DNA of 48,745 bases from positions 1-48,745 of the forward strand of contig JAJSLK010000023.1 in assembly GCA_021272165.1 (NCBI GenBank). The letters are read 5' to 3'. Every line of letters begins with the position of its first letter. Position 1 is the stretch's first letter. The notes beneath the pieces are model-generated. The model saw only the letters and a list, made by a program, of their open reading frames with translations, searched no databases and was not told the origin of the DNA. Source of the stretch: Methylacidiphilales bacterium (GTDB lineage: Bacteria > Verrucomicrobiota > Verrucomicrobiia > Methylacidiphilales > UBA1321). Shown here piece by piece: positions 9,781 through 17,493 of this stretch. Position numbers and translations under genes: made by a program.

Positions 9781-10152
9781 ATGGACCGCCCCACTGTCCT
9801 CGTCGTTGATGATGATCCGATGGTCACCCAGATGCTGGAGATCATCTTCGATCTCCATCTGGAAGCCACGGTGATTGCGGTTCAATCGCCCATCGAAGCA
9901 TTGCGTCTTTTTTCGATCCAACCCATCGCGCTGTTGCCCACTGATTTCCTGATGCCGGAGATGTCGGGGCTCGATCTGCTCCGGGCCGTCCGCCAGGGCG
10001 GATTCAGAATCCCGGTGATTATCCTGACCGGCTATTTCGACATGATGGCCTTCGTCAACATCGAGGAAAATCTGGCGCCCTACGAAATTATCGTAAAGCC
10101 GTGGGACAACGGGGCACTGATCGACCGCGTGAAAATGCTGATTGGCGGGTGA
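9781..10152 (+). CDS. single-domain response regulator (CheY-like)
   Basis: A 123-residue receiver domain and nothing else. The acidic pocket is D10/D11/D12 (VVDDDP), the phospho-acceptor is D55 (LLPTDFLMPEMSG), the switch Thr is in ILTGY and K106 is in IVKPW. With no output domain, it should signal by protein contact or act in a phosphorelay. It follows the kinase gene at 8413-9750 by 30 bases on the same strand, so the two form a cognate pair. The residue before the phosphorylated Asp is Thr, where many receivers have a hydrophobic residue. Confidence 0.9.
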   Translation: MDRPTVLVVDDDPMVTQMLEIIFDLHLEATVIAVQSPIEALRLFSIQPIALLPTDFLMPEMSGLDLLRAVRQGGFRIPVIILTGYFDMMAFVNIEENLAPYEIIVKPWDNGALIDRVKMLIGG

Positions 10153-10155
10153 TGG

Positions 10156-10428
10156 ATCATCCGCAACGGCATCGCGGTAAGCCTTCTCAATGTCAGCTAT
10201 TTCCCGATCCGTCCGTTCCGCGAACTCTCCTTCCCGCCGCTTGCGGGTCAGTTTCCCTTTGTTCCGGTAAAGGCGCATCAAGAGGGACTCGAGCTTGCGC
10301 TCGGGCATATCCACGATTTTGGCGATGGCGCGCCGGGCTTCGTCAAATTTTTGCAGGAATTGGATTTCCTGGGAAATCGCCTGGAGAATGGCCTTTTCCA
10401 GCATCAGCGCCAGGAATTTACAGTGTCT
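10156..10428 (-). pseudogene. C-terminal remnant of a Fic-family protein
   Basis: The minus-strand frame from about 10428 encodes KFLALMLEKAILQAISQEI and then FLQKFDEARRAI, IVDMPERKLESLLMRL, NKGKLTRKRR and AERTDREIADIEKAYRDAV. This pattern (helix, VDMPxR, NKGxL, K-R, T-D-x-EI) resembles the C-terminal region that follows the Fic core in Fic/DOC adenylyltransferase-like proteins. The catalytic HxFxxGNGR motif and everything N-terminal to it are missing; an in-frame TGA at 10431-10429 closes the frame upstream. The frame then runs on antisense through the response regulator, so the true end is near 10156. It lies next to tRNA-Pro. The assignment comes from memory of the family and is moderate. 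Confidence 0.5.
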
Positions 10429-10490
10429 TCACCGAAATAAATCGATCTGCCATTGGATTCAGGCTAGAAACTAACGAAGAGTCACATTCT

Positions 10491-10567
10491 CGGGCTGTAG
10501 CGCAGTTTGGTAGCGCGTCTGGTTGGGGACCAGAAGGTCCAGGGTTCAAATCCCTGCAGCCCGACCA
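10491..10567 (+). tRNA. tRNA-Pro(GGG)
   Basis: The cloverleaf reads directly. The acceptor stem is CGGGCTG/CAGCCCG. The D-arm region is GCGCAGTTTGGTAGCGC and the anticodon stem is TCTGG/CCAGA with loop TTGGGGA (anticodon GGG). The T-arm is CAGGGTTCAAATCCCTG, the discriminator is A, and CCA is encoded at 10565-10567. Confidence 0.97.
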
Positions 10568-10682
10568 CCATGTTTTTATCGAGGGTCAGCAAATAAGAAC
10601 GTAATTTTATGAAAAAGGTTGCAACTGAGACGACAAGCCAGTTGTAGTCGCTAACGCCCTTACCTTCTCGAAACGGATAGTC

Positions 10683-10960
10683 CTAGAACTCATTGCAAAA
10701 GTAACCAGGGGCCGCGCCGGAGGAGATTTTGGCCGGCAGCAAGGAGCCGAGCGAGGAGCATAGCCTTAGCTACGTGACGAGCGAGCGACGAAGCCACTGG
10801 CCAAAAGCATCCCGGCCCTTCGGGTTGCTTGAATAAAACCTTCCCGCAGCGTTGCTCCTTCGGTCGAGATGCGCAGCGGCATCACTCCCTCTTTCGCGCC
10901 TTGCGGGAAGGTTTTATTCAATGCAACGCGACCCCTGGTTACTTTTGCAATGAGTTCTAG
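10683..10960. repeat. CTAG-ended palindromic element, copy 1 (composite)
   Basis: A 278-base element with terminal inverted repeats of about 34 bases (outer part CTAGAACTCATTGCAAAAGT) that match at all but one position. Inside the termini lie a second pair of arms (GGAGATTTTGGCC near 10722; GGCCAAAAGCATCCC near 10799) and a core. The core has two related segments, GCCGAGCGAGGAGCATAGCC and GACGAGCGAGCGACGAAGCC, around GCTACGTG. The same core occurs at 16898-17062 and, twice and inverted, at 48512-48745. The right end supplies the stop codon of the MMPL gene (10957-10959). No ORF lies inside. It looks like a MITE or large REP-type element. Confidence 0.85.
10829..10921. repeat. secondary hairpin nested in palindromic element copy 1
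   Basis: A second inverted repeat inside copy 1. TTGAATAAAACCTTCCCGC on the left is complementary to GCGGGAAGGTTTTATTCAA on the right, enclosing about 55 bases. Copy 2 at 16898-17062 lacks it: there the conserved CCCGGCCCTTTGGGTTGC runs straight into the terminal repeat. This suggests a later insertion of a different palindrome into copy 1. Confidence 0.75.
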
Positions 10961-13248
10961 AGACCCGCAACCCTCTTGATTTCTTTCGGCGGCGTTAATT
11001 TCTCGCCCTGATAATGATGGCCCCGCGGATGGCGTGCCGCCGTCGGCAGCTTTTGCCCCGGAAACCAGAACGCCCATTTGCCCATCAGGGTCAGGATGCT
11101 GGGCACGAGCAGAAGCCGGATCACCGTGGCATCGAGAAGCACGGCAAAGGAAAGACCGACTCCAAGCTGCTCGATTTCCACCACGTCCCCAAAGGCGAAG
11201 GAAAGAAACACCGCGATCATGATGATCGCCGCCGACGTGATAATGCCCGCCACGCGAACCAGCCCCTCCTGCACGGCCAGCCTCATGTCATGTGTATCGA
11301 GCCAGCATTCACGCACCGCGCTGAGAATGAAAATCTCATAATCCATCGAAAGCCCGAACAAGGCGCAGAAGCAGATGACCAGCACCACCGTGTTCAGACC
11401 GTCCGTGGCATAAAAATGGAATAGGCGGGCGCCCCAGCCGTCCTGGAAACAGACCACTTGAAAGCCGTACGCCGCCATCACGCAGACCAGGTTCAACGCA
11501 ATCGCCTTCAGCGAAATCAGGACCGACTTCATGAACAGGATCAGCAGGATAAACGTGCTGCACAGCGTCGCCACCACCACCCATGGCAAAGCGTGCATGA
11601 TCACGCGATCGGCGGTGAGCGTGACCGAGGGAAGACCGCCGACATAATAATGCGTACCCGCCGGGGCTGATTTCTCAGCGTCCGCCAGCACGCCGGTAAT
11701 CTGGTCCAGCCAATGCCGCGCCGCCGGAGACTGCGGATCGGTCCGGCTCAAAAGCAAAATCACGTTTTGGGTGGGATCGTTAAAACTGGTCAGCAGGCCC
11801 ATGCGAATCTGCTGCGTACTGCGGGAACCCGAAGTATCGGTCACCGTCATCACTTTCTCCGTATTGCTCAGGGTGGAAAGCCTCTCCACCAGCGCCTTTT
11901 CCTGATCCATGCCGTTGCCCATCCAATCGCCGTCCGGATGCTGGACCAGGACGATGGCCGGCATCATCCAGCCCGCGCCCAGATTCTGGCTCAGGCTTTC
12001 ATAACCGCGCCGGGAATCCGATTGAACGGGAATATTTTTGGCCTCGACCGACGCAATCTCCAGCCGCCGCGATGGAATCGCCAGAAGAACGAGAATCAGC
12101 ATCCCGAGGGCGAGACAGATCCACGGACTGAACACCACCCACCGTCCCCACCGCTCGCAGGAGCGTGGCCCCATGCGGAGCTTTTCCAGGCCGCGAAACG
12201 GTGCGCTGCCCCATTCCAAAAAGGAACCAATGAGAAAAATCATCGCCGGCAAAAGAGTCAGCGTGGAAAGGGCGACGAACGCCACCACCAGCATTCCCCC
12301 CACCGCAATCGAGGTGAAAAATTCGAGCGGAATGAACAGCAGGGTTAGGAATCCACTCATGACCAGCACCGCCGACACGAGCACCGTCTTGCCCGCCGTC
12401 TGGCGCGTGATCTGGAGCGCTTCCTGCGTGGTCAGATGATTGGCTCGCTCACGACGGTAACGGGCCAGATAAATCAGGCAGTAATCAATGCCCACGCCCA
12501 GGCCGATCATGGTGACAAGGTTCGGCACGAAAAAGGTGACCGGCATTACATAGGCGAAAAAGCTCAGCGTACCCAGCGTGCAGACCACTCCGAGCGTCGC
12601 TACCAGCACCGGCAATAGTGCCGACACCAGTGAGCGAAAAACCAGCAGCAGAATAACGAACGCCACCGGCAGCGCGATCAGTTCGCCCGAACGAAGCGAT
12701 TCGGTCGAGGCCAGATTCAGATCAAGAAACAGGGCCGGTCCTCCGGTGACCCACGGCTTTTGCTTGCCCGGAAAGTTAAGCTTGGCCATCTCCGACCGAA
12801 GGTTCGGCACCGCCTTCTCTGCTTCGCCATACGTGTTCGCCTTGACGGCCACAAAGGCGGCATACCAGTCGGCCCTCGGCCATTTCTCGATCATAACCCG
12901 GCCGTCCGTGACATCGTTCACGCTTGGATTGGCGCGAACCGTACCGAGCACATTTTTCCATGCGGCATCCGCAGCCTGCGGGGGAATGCCCGATGCGTCC
13001 CATACCACGGCCGTGGGGAAAGCCAGGGCCGTCGAAAAATTCTTCACAATGTTCTGCCGCACGATCTCCGACGCCGAGCCCTTCATGCCGCTGAGCGTGC
13101 TTTGAATCCGGCTCGAGAACTTCAACGCCAGCGGGGTGAAAAAGCCAACCATGGCCAGCCACAGAATCACGGTGGCCACGGCGCGGCGACGTGAATAATG
13201 ACGCTTGATGGGCAGAGGCTGGCCGTCAGGTCCGGGTCCCGCGTCCAT
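10957..13248 (-). CDS. MMPL/RND-family membrane transporter
   Basis: About 763 residues of the MMPL branch of the RND superfamily, proton-driven exporters of lipids or hydrophobic compounds. The layout is two repeats, each with one helix, a large periplasmic loop, then five or six helices. The first repeat carries GLGVGIDYCLIYLARYRRE and the second GLSMDYEIFILSAVREC, the paired D-Y motifs of the family's proton relay. The longest frame starts at 13362, but that overlaps the preceding lipoprotein gene. I prefer ATG 13248 (MDAGPGPDGQPLPIKRHYSR), just before the first helix. It is last in an operon with the photolyase, YdbH-like and YnbE/YdbL-like genes, which suggests an envelope lipid role. 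Its stop codon lies in the terminus of palindromic element copy 1. Confidence 0.85.
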   Translation of the reverse strand: MDAGPGPDGQPLPIKRHYSRRRAVATVILWLAMVGFFTPLALKFSSRIQSTLSGMKGSASEIVRQNIVKNFSTALAFPTAVVWDASGIPPQAADAAWKNVLGTVRANPSVNDVTDGRVMIEKWPRADWYAAFVAVKANTYGEAEKAVPNLRSEMAKLNFPGKQKPWVTGGPALFLDLNLASTESLRSGELIALPVAFVILLLVFRSLVSALLPVLVATLGVVCTLGTLSFFAYVMPVTFFVPNLVTMIGLGVGIDYCLIYLARYRRERANHLTTQEALQITRQTAGKTVLVSAVLVMSGFLTLLFIPLEFFTSIAVGGMLVVAFVALSTLTLLPAMIFLIGSFLEWGSAPFRGLEKLRMGPRSCERWGRWVVFSPWICLALGMLILVLLAIPSRRLEIASVEAKNIPVQSDSRRGYESLSQNLGAGWMMPAIVLVQHPDGDWMGNGMDQEKALVERLSTLSNTEKVMTVTDTSGSRSTQQIRMGLLTSFNDPTQNVILLLSRTDPQSPAARHWLDQITGVLADAEKSAPAGTHYYVGGLPSVTLTADRVIMHALPWVVVATLCSTFILLILFMKSVLISLKAIALNLVCVMAAYGFQVVCFQDGWGARLFHFYATDGLNTVVLVICFCALFGLSMDYEIFILSAVRECWLDTHDMRLAVQEGLVRVAGIITSAAIIMIAVFLSFAFGDVVEIEQLGVGLSFAVLLDATVIRLLLVPSILTLMGKWAFWFPGQKLPTAARHPRGHHYQGEKLTPPKEIKRVAGL

Positions 13249-13295
13249 CGGGCCCGCCTGGGGAGTTCCTGAGTCCTTCACCTGATGTTGCGATT

Positions 13296-13769
13296 CTATT
13301 TTTGGATCCAAGTTCCGTCTTCTTTCTGCACCCACTCCCCTGGAAAGGCACGATCGCGCCAAAGCTCGGCATAGGTGCTTTCGACCATCTCGAGCGGCTT
13401 GTTCTGGGCCTGCGCATTGGACAAATAAAGATAGGCCCGATCGGCATTCTCCGCCGAAACGACCCCTTGGGCGTACTTCAAATAATTCGGGTCCTTCGGC
13501 GGGTTCCGCATGGTAAGATACCCGTCGCGATCCTCCCCGATCACCCGGTCATTCTTCAATTGCTGGATCTCTCCGGAACGCAGTCGCCGGTTCGCCGCCA
13601 CTTCCAGGCTCGATTGCTCATCCTTGGCCTTCGTCGGCGCTGTCTTTTGATAGACATCGAGCCGGATACCCACATCGACTTTGACCGGTTTTGGCGTCGC
13701 AAGATTAACTGTCGGCGAACATCCTCCCAGGCTCAGGGTGCCCAGAATCAACCCGGCACGGGAAAGCAT
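13296..13769 (-). CDS. lipoprotein, apparent YnbE-YdbL (DUF1318) fusion
   Basis: ATG 13769 gives a lipoprotein signal, MLSRAGLILGTLSLGGC, with the lipidated Cys at 17. An upstream GTG at 13850 is possible but makes a poor signal. Residues about 18-50 (SPTVNLATPKPVKVDVGIRL) resemble the tiny outer-membrane lipoprotein YnbE. The rest (GEDRDGYLTMR, AENADRAYLYLSNAQAQN, FPGEWVQKEDGTWIQK) resembles periplasmic YdbL (DUF1318). In E. coli these are separate genes in the ydbH-ynbE-ydbL operon; YdbH and YnbE bridge the two membranes and YdbL modulates them. Here a YdbH-like gene lies directly upstream (stop at 13853-13855), which supports the assignment. The fusion would lipidate the YdbL part. Confidence 0.7.
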   Translation of the reverse strand: MLSRAGLILGTLSLGGCSPTVNLATPKPVKVDVGIRLDVYQKTAPTKAKDEQSSLEVAANRRLRSGEIQQLKNDRVIGEDRDGYLTMRNPPKDPNYLKYAQGVVSAENADRAYLYLSNAQAQNKPLEMVESTYAELWRDRAFPGEWVQKEDGTWIQK

Positions 13770-13852
13770 TCCGACCGGAAAGCGAAAAATAGCAGGTAAA
13801 AGGTTCACGTAGAGGAACAGTCTCGCGCGAGAGAAAGCTGGAATTGTCACTT

Positions 13853-15535
13853 TTAACGATTGTCTGCGTCATTGGCAACCTTTGAACCATCATAAGGATG
13901 CCAATAAATGTCGAATTGGCGTTGGCCATTTTCCGGACTCTCCAGCTTGAGGGTCGCCGTTCCGGAGTCCGGTTTATAATCAACCTTAAATTGCCCGCTC
14001 GTATAGGGATAAGTTTGAAACGGCTTGATGGCGATCTTTAAGGCTTCGCGCTTCATCACGCTCGTATCGGGCGGGAGCTTATCGAGCAAATCCTTCATCG
14101 ACTTGATTACTAAAATACCGGGATGCGCCATGGCCAAAAGACCCTGGCATTTCAGGATCTCCGTCGCCTTCCCCTGCACCGCAATCTTCCCGTTCAGTGT
14201 CCCCGTCAGATCGATATATCTTCCGCCCAGCTTTTCCGCAATCGGTTGGCAGTTGACCTTGTCGGCAAAGAAATCGGTGTTCCAGGTGAACCCTTTCGTA
14301 TAGTAAAACTCGAAAGTCCCGGTCAACTGGCCGCCTTCGCAGGTCCCGTTCAACTTCCCGTAAACACCGTTCGGATCGAAGGTCACGCTGCTGCTGACGT
14401 TGGTGAGTGGAATCTCGTTCCAGGACACCTCATCCACCTTGATCGTATTGACGACGTTGTTCGCATGGGGATCACCCAGCGGCAGGCTGAAGTAAAGCCT
14501 GCCCTCCAGTCCGACGATCCGGATTTTGTAATCGGGATAATCCTGGTTCAGCCGCCGGATCGCGATGACGCTCTTGGCGCTGATCCTGTCGAGCTGGTCC
14601 AGCCGGATGTTGTCGACCTGGGTCTCGAAAAAGAACGGAAAATGGACCACCGGCTGGCCGAAGGCATTCACTGCCAGTTGGCCGTACCGGACCGAAAAAT
14701 GGTCGACATACCACGGCGCCGTCACGCCGGTTTGCGGAAGGGATTGGCGCTCTTTCTTGAACTGGTCAACGAACCAGAAGAGGTCCTGCCCGAGAAACAT
14801 CGTCGGATGAACCAGCTCAATCCCGCGGATCTTGTGATGCCAGAATTCATCATAGGTAAAACGGACCCGGGTCAGCGGGAACGCCAGCACCGGGGCCAGT
14901 GGATCGAAAGGCGAGACAATGTTCACATTTTGAATCTCAATCGTTTGTTCCACCGACATGTCCGGGCTCGAATAGGCTTTGTTCAGCCGGATGTTGTGCA
15001 AAATGACCGGCTGCCTGACCCCCAGCCGAATGGGAATCGAAATATCGGCCGCCGGGCTGTCTAGGAGGATGGTGCCCCGCTTGATTTGCAAACGCCCGAT
15101 CGTCCAGTTCAGCCCGCCGCCCGTGGTTTCCGAGCCATACTTGTCCATCGCCGCGTAAAGCTGCTTGGTATAGACCTGCCCGCCGTTGATCTCCAGGCTC
15201 GTGATCCGGCTTCGCATCAGATCGCTCAGGTTGGCGGAAATCACAATCGAATCGGCGTAAAAGAAATCCCCCAGCTTCACATTCTCGATCTTCAGCATGC
15301 GGCTATTCATCCAGTTCACCTGGCCCGTGCTGGAGGAGAAAGGCAGTTGCGCCAGCAGTTGATTCACGATCCTCTGCGGCTCGGTCCGAAACATCACCAC
15401 CGCGCCGAAAAAACCGATCACGAGCACTATGACGATAGCCGCCAGGTAAACGCTGGCCCGGAACCAGTTGACGCCCCGCTGGCGGCGAACCGGCGCCTTT
15501 TCCGGCGGCGGATCGGATGGAATCGGGTCGATCAT
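13853..15535 (-). CDS. YdbH/AsmA-like intermembrane lipid-transport protein
   Basis: 560 residues. After a basic, Pro-rich cytoplasmic N-terminus there is one transmembrane helix (about 27-50, SVYLAAIVIVLVIGFFGAVV). A long periplasmic beta-rich part follows with AsmA/YdbH-like features: short amphipathic strands, LEINGGQVYTKQ, a late LTGTLNGKIAVQGKA segment, and a C-terminal KVDYKPDSGTATLKLESPE region. E. coli YdbH is an AsmA-like protein acting with TamB and YhdP in phospholipid transport to the outer membrane. This one is shorter than E. coli YdbH. It overlaps the photolyase stop by ATGA and is followed by the YnbE-YdbL-like gene, which is the main support for the call. Sequence similarity alone would be weak. 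Confidence 0.65.
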   Translation of the reverse strand: MIDPIPSDPPPEKAPVRRQRGVNWFRASVYLAAIVIVLVIGFFGAVVMFRTEPQRIVNQLLAQLPFSSSTGQVNWMNSRMLKIENVKLGDFFYADSIVISANLSDLMRSRITSLEINGGQVYTKQLYAAMDKYGSETTGGGLNWTIGRLQIKRGTILLDSPAADISIPIRLGVRQPVILHNIRLNKAYSSPDMSVEQTIEIQNVNIVSPFDPLAPVLAFPLTRVRFTYDEFWHHKIRGIELVHPTMFLGQDLFWFVDQFKKERQSLPQTGVTAPWYVDHFSVRYGQLAVNAFGQPVVHFPFFFETQVDNIRLDQLDRISAKSVIAIRRLNQDYPDYKIRIVGLEGRLYFSLPLGDPHANNVVNTIKVDEVSWNEIPLTNVSSSVTFDPNGVYGKLNGTCEGGQLTGTFEFYYTKGFTWNTDFFADKVNCQPIAEKLGGRYIDLTGTLNGKIAVQGKATEILKCQGLLAMAHPGILVIKSMKDLLDKLPPDTSVMKREALKIAIKPFQTYPYTSGQFKVDYKPDSGTATLKLESPENGQRQFDIYWHPYDGSKVANDADNR

Positions 15536-16872
15536 AGTCTCTTGTACAGGGCCAGCGCTTTCAGGCGTTGCCGGGCATGATCGACGATCGGCGCCGGATA
15601 AGCGAGCGTATCCGCCTCCGGCACGTATCGGCGGATGAACACCCCCTCCGGATCAAACTTCCTGGCCTGGGATATCGGATTGAAAATCCGGAAATAAGGC
15701 TGAGCATCCGTACCCGTGCCTGCGCACCACTGCCAGCCGCCGTTGTTCGAGGCCAGGTCGGCATCGATCAGCTTCTGCATGAAATACCGCTCGCCCCACT
15801 GCCATGAAATCAGCAGGTCTTTCGTCAAAAACGTCGCCGTGATCATCCGCAGCCTATTATGCATCCAGCCCTTCGCGTTAAGCTGCCGCATCCCCGCATC
15901 CACCAGCGGAAATCCGGTTCTGCCCTCGCACCACGCGTCAAAAAAACGCTTATCATTTTCCCATTTCAGTTCATTGAACTCCGGCTTGAAACTCGACGTC
16001 GCCACGTGGGGAAAGTGCCACAGCACCTGCCGGTAAAAATCGCGCCAGATCATTTCCTTTACGAAGGTCTCCGCGTGTGGATGCATTTTGGGATGTGCCT
16101 CCGCCGCTTTCTCCGCCATAGCCACAACGGTCCGCGGTGACAATGTCCCCATGCGGATATGTGGCGAGAGCCGTGAGGTGCCCTCCTCTGCCGGGAAGTC
16201 GCGCCTTGAGGCATATTGCAAAACATCCTCGGCCATGAATCGTCCCAAGCTTTCCCTCCCTGCCCGCTCACCTGCCGGAGGAAGACAGATCGAAGTGGAG
16301 AAACCAAGCTGCTTCATTGTTGGCAACGGAATGCTCTTGGGCGGTTTGAATCCGGACAGTCGGGCAAATTTCACCGCGGGAAGCACCGCCGATCGTAACC
16401 GCGCACGCCAGGCATGACTGTAAGGCGTGAAGACCCGGTAAGGTCGGCCGTCGTCCTTGAGGATCTCGTCCGGCTCATGGATAACGCCATCTTTGTGACT
16501 GCATACCTCCACCCCCATGGAATGGGCCAATTTTTCGACCGCAGCATCCCGTTCTCGCGCGTAGGGCTCATAATCGCGATTGTAGTGGAGCGCTTGCGCT
16601 CCAGTCTCCCGTAATAAGAAACTCATCTCCTGCACTACCGGCCCATGACGAAAGATCAGCCGGCCTCCGGCAACTTCGATATTTTTTTCCAGTGACCGAA
16701 GACACTCGATCATGAATGCTACGATCGGCGCTCCGATATCGGGCGCGGAAAGGATTGCGGGATCGAAGATGAAAACCGGCACGACTACGTCGCTTTCCTT
16801 CGACGCCGCAAGTAGGGCCGTGTTATCGCTTAACCGCAGGTCGCAACGAAACCAATGGAGTGCAATCTTCAT
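15532..16872 (-). CDS. phrB: deoxyribodipyrimidine photolyase
   Basis: A light-driven repair enzyme that reverses cyclobutane pyrimidine dimers. 446 residues, normal for class I. The N-terminal alpha/beta antenna domain starts with LHWFRCDLRLSDNTAL, and the C-terminal helical FAD domain carries the family motifs RDFYRQVLWHFP, GMRQLNAKGWMHNRLRM and GTGTDAQPYFRIFNP. The Trp residues of the electron-transfer region appear present. The start ATG 16872 is unambiguous. The stop overlaps the YdbH-like start (ATGA), so an unrelated envelope operon is translationally coupled behind it. Cryptochrome function cannot be excluded but the sequence reads as a photolyase. Confidence 0.93.
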   Translation of the reverse strand: MKIALHWFRCDLRLSDNTALLAASKESDVVVPVFIFDPAILSAPDIGAPIVAFMIECLRSLEKNIEVAGGRLIFRHGPVVQEMSFLLRETGAQALHYNRDYEPYARERDAAVEKLAHSMGVEVCSHKDGVIHEPDEILKDDGRPYRVFTPYSHAWRARLRSAVLPAVKFARLSGFKPPKSIPLPTMKQLGFSTSICLPPAGERAGRESLGRFMAEDVLQYASRRDFPAEEGTSRLSPHIRMGTLSPRTVVAMAEKAAEAHPKMHPHAETFVKEMIWRDFYRQVLWHFPHVATSSFKPEFNELKWENDKRFFDAWCEGRTGFPLVDAGMRQLNAKGWMHNRLRMITATFLTKDLLISWQWGERYFMQKLIDADLASNNGGWQWCAGTGTDAQPYFRIFNPISQARKFDPEGVFIRRYVPEADTLAYPAPIVDHARQRLKALALYKRL

Positions 16873-16897
16873 GGGTCAGCCTATTCTCAGACTGACC

Positions 16898-17062
16898 CTA
16901 GAACTCATTTCAAAAGTAGCCATGGGTTGCGCCGGAAATGGATTTTGGCCGGCGGCAAGGAGCCGAGCGAGGAGCATAGCCATCGCTACGTGACGAGCGA
17001 GCGACATAGCCGCCAGCCAAAAGAATCCCGGCCCTTTGGGTTGCTTTTGAAATGAGTTCTAG
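16898..17062. repeat. CTAG-ended palindromic element, copy 2 (simple form)
   Basis: 165 bases bounded by CTAGAACTCATTTCAAAAGT and its near-complement (CTTTTGAAATGAGTTCTAG). The inner arms GGATTTTGGCCGGCGGC and GCCGCCAGCCAAAAGAATCC pair, and the core repeats GAGCCGAGCGAGGAGCATAG and CTACGTGACGAGCGAGCGAC of copy 1. It begins 25 bases upstream of the photolyase start and is the best single template for the element's structure. Confidence 0.85.
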
Positions 17063-17134
17063 CGGCTCGGAGAGGATGAAAAACCTCTAAATTGCGACCT
17101 GAAACAGTCCGATTCCACCAAGGAATCGTGTTAT

Positions 17135-17314
17135 TCAGGCTAACACGGGTTCAGCATTCTTCTTTTCGACGGGCGGGCGAATCCGATGACGGGGAACCGT
17201 AACGGTATTAATTTCAGCTTGGCGGCGGCGGATAAGGGCAGCCGCATGGGCTAAAGGGCTAAACTCGTCGGTCAGAGGAACCGGAGCGAAGGTAAAGATA
17301 GGCGATATCATCAT
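17135..17314 (-). CDS. possible 59-aa protein with a structured promoter
   Basis: A short minus-strand frame starts with a double ATG (17314, 17311) and ends at TGA 17135. It encodes MMISPIFTFAPVPLTDEFSP and then an Ala/Arg-rich helix (LAHAAALIRRRQAE) and a basic Pro-containing tail (VPRHRIRPPVEKK). Codon third positions are GC-rich, as in host genes. There is no strong ribosome-binding site. Support comes from the promoter-like block just upstream (17343-17403) with two palindromes. I do not recognise the product; it has no signal peptide and no membrane helix. Confidence 0.4.
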   Translation of the reverse strand: MMISPIFTFAPVPLTDEFSPLAHAAALIRRRQAEINTVTVPRHRIRPPVEKKNAEPVLA

Positions 17315-17342
17315 GGCTTTCTGTCTTGCTGTCTATTTTTGA

Positions 17343-17403
17343 TTCTGTTCTAACAGAAACGTATCGTTCTTTACTAAATAGTCAAGTATTACGTTTACGT
17401 AAT
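17343..17403 (-). promoter_or_regulatory. promoter flanked by two 16-bp palindromes
   Basis: Reading the minus strand, ATTACGTAAACGTAAT (17403-17388; 7-base arms, 2-base centre) lies directly before a -35-like TTGACT (17385-17380). Sixteen bases later comes a -10-like TACGTT (17363-17358). It is followed at once by TTCTGTTAGAACAGAA (17358-17343; 7-base arms). The layout suggests an operator upstream of -35 and another at the start site, controlling the 59-aa ORF. The -10 match is poor. Confidence 0.45.
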
Positions 17404-17493
17404 CTCGACTATTAGGGTTAGTGAAGCATCAATTTGGAAGGTAAAAAGATACCTTTACCTGCCGTCAGGCAGGGCGATGGTGCCTGAAGCCAC

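Noticed and set aside
9619-10155. Continuation of the Fic-remnant frame antisense to the response regulator and kinase end
   Set aside because: Similarity to Fic ends near 10156. The rest has no family pattern and is antisense to a well-conserved receiver domain.
10683-10960. CRISPR array or phage attachment site
   Set aside because: The repeats are inverted and dispersed, not regularly spaced direct repeats with unique spacers, and no cas or integrase gene is present.
17345-17356. CTGTTCTAACAG as a LexA box
   Set aside because: The E. coli type needs CTGT-N8-ACAG and here the spacing is four. Neighbouring genes are not SOS genes, so I only call it a palindrome.
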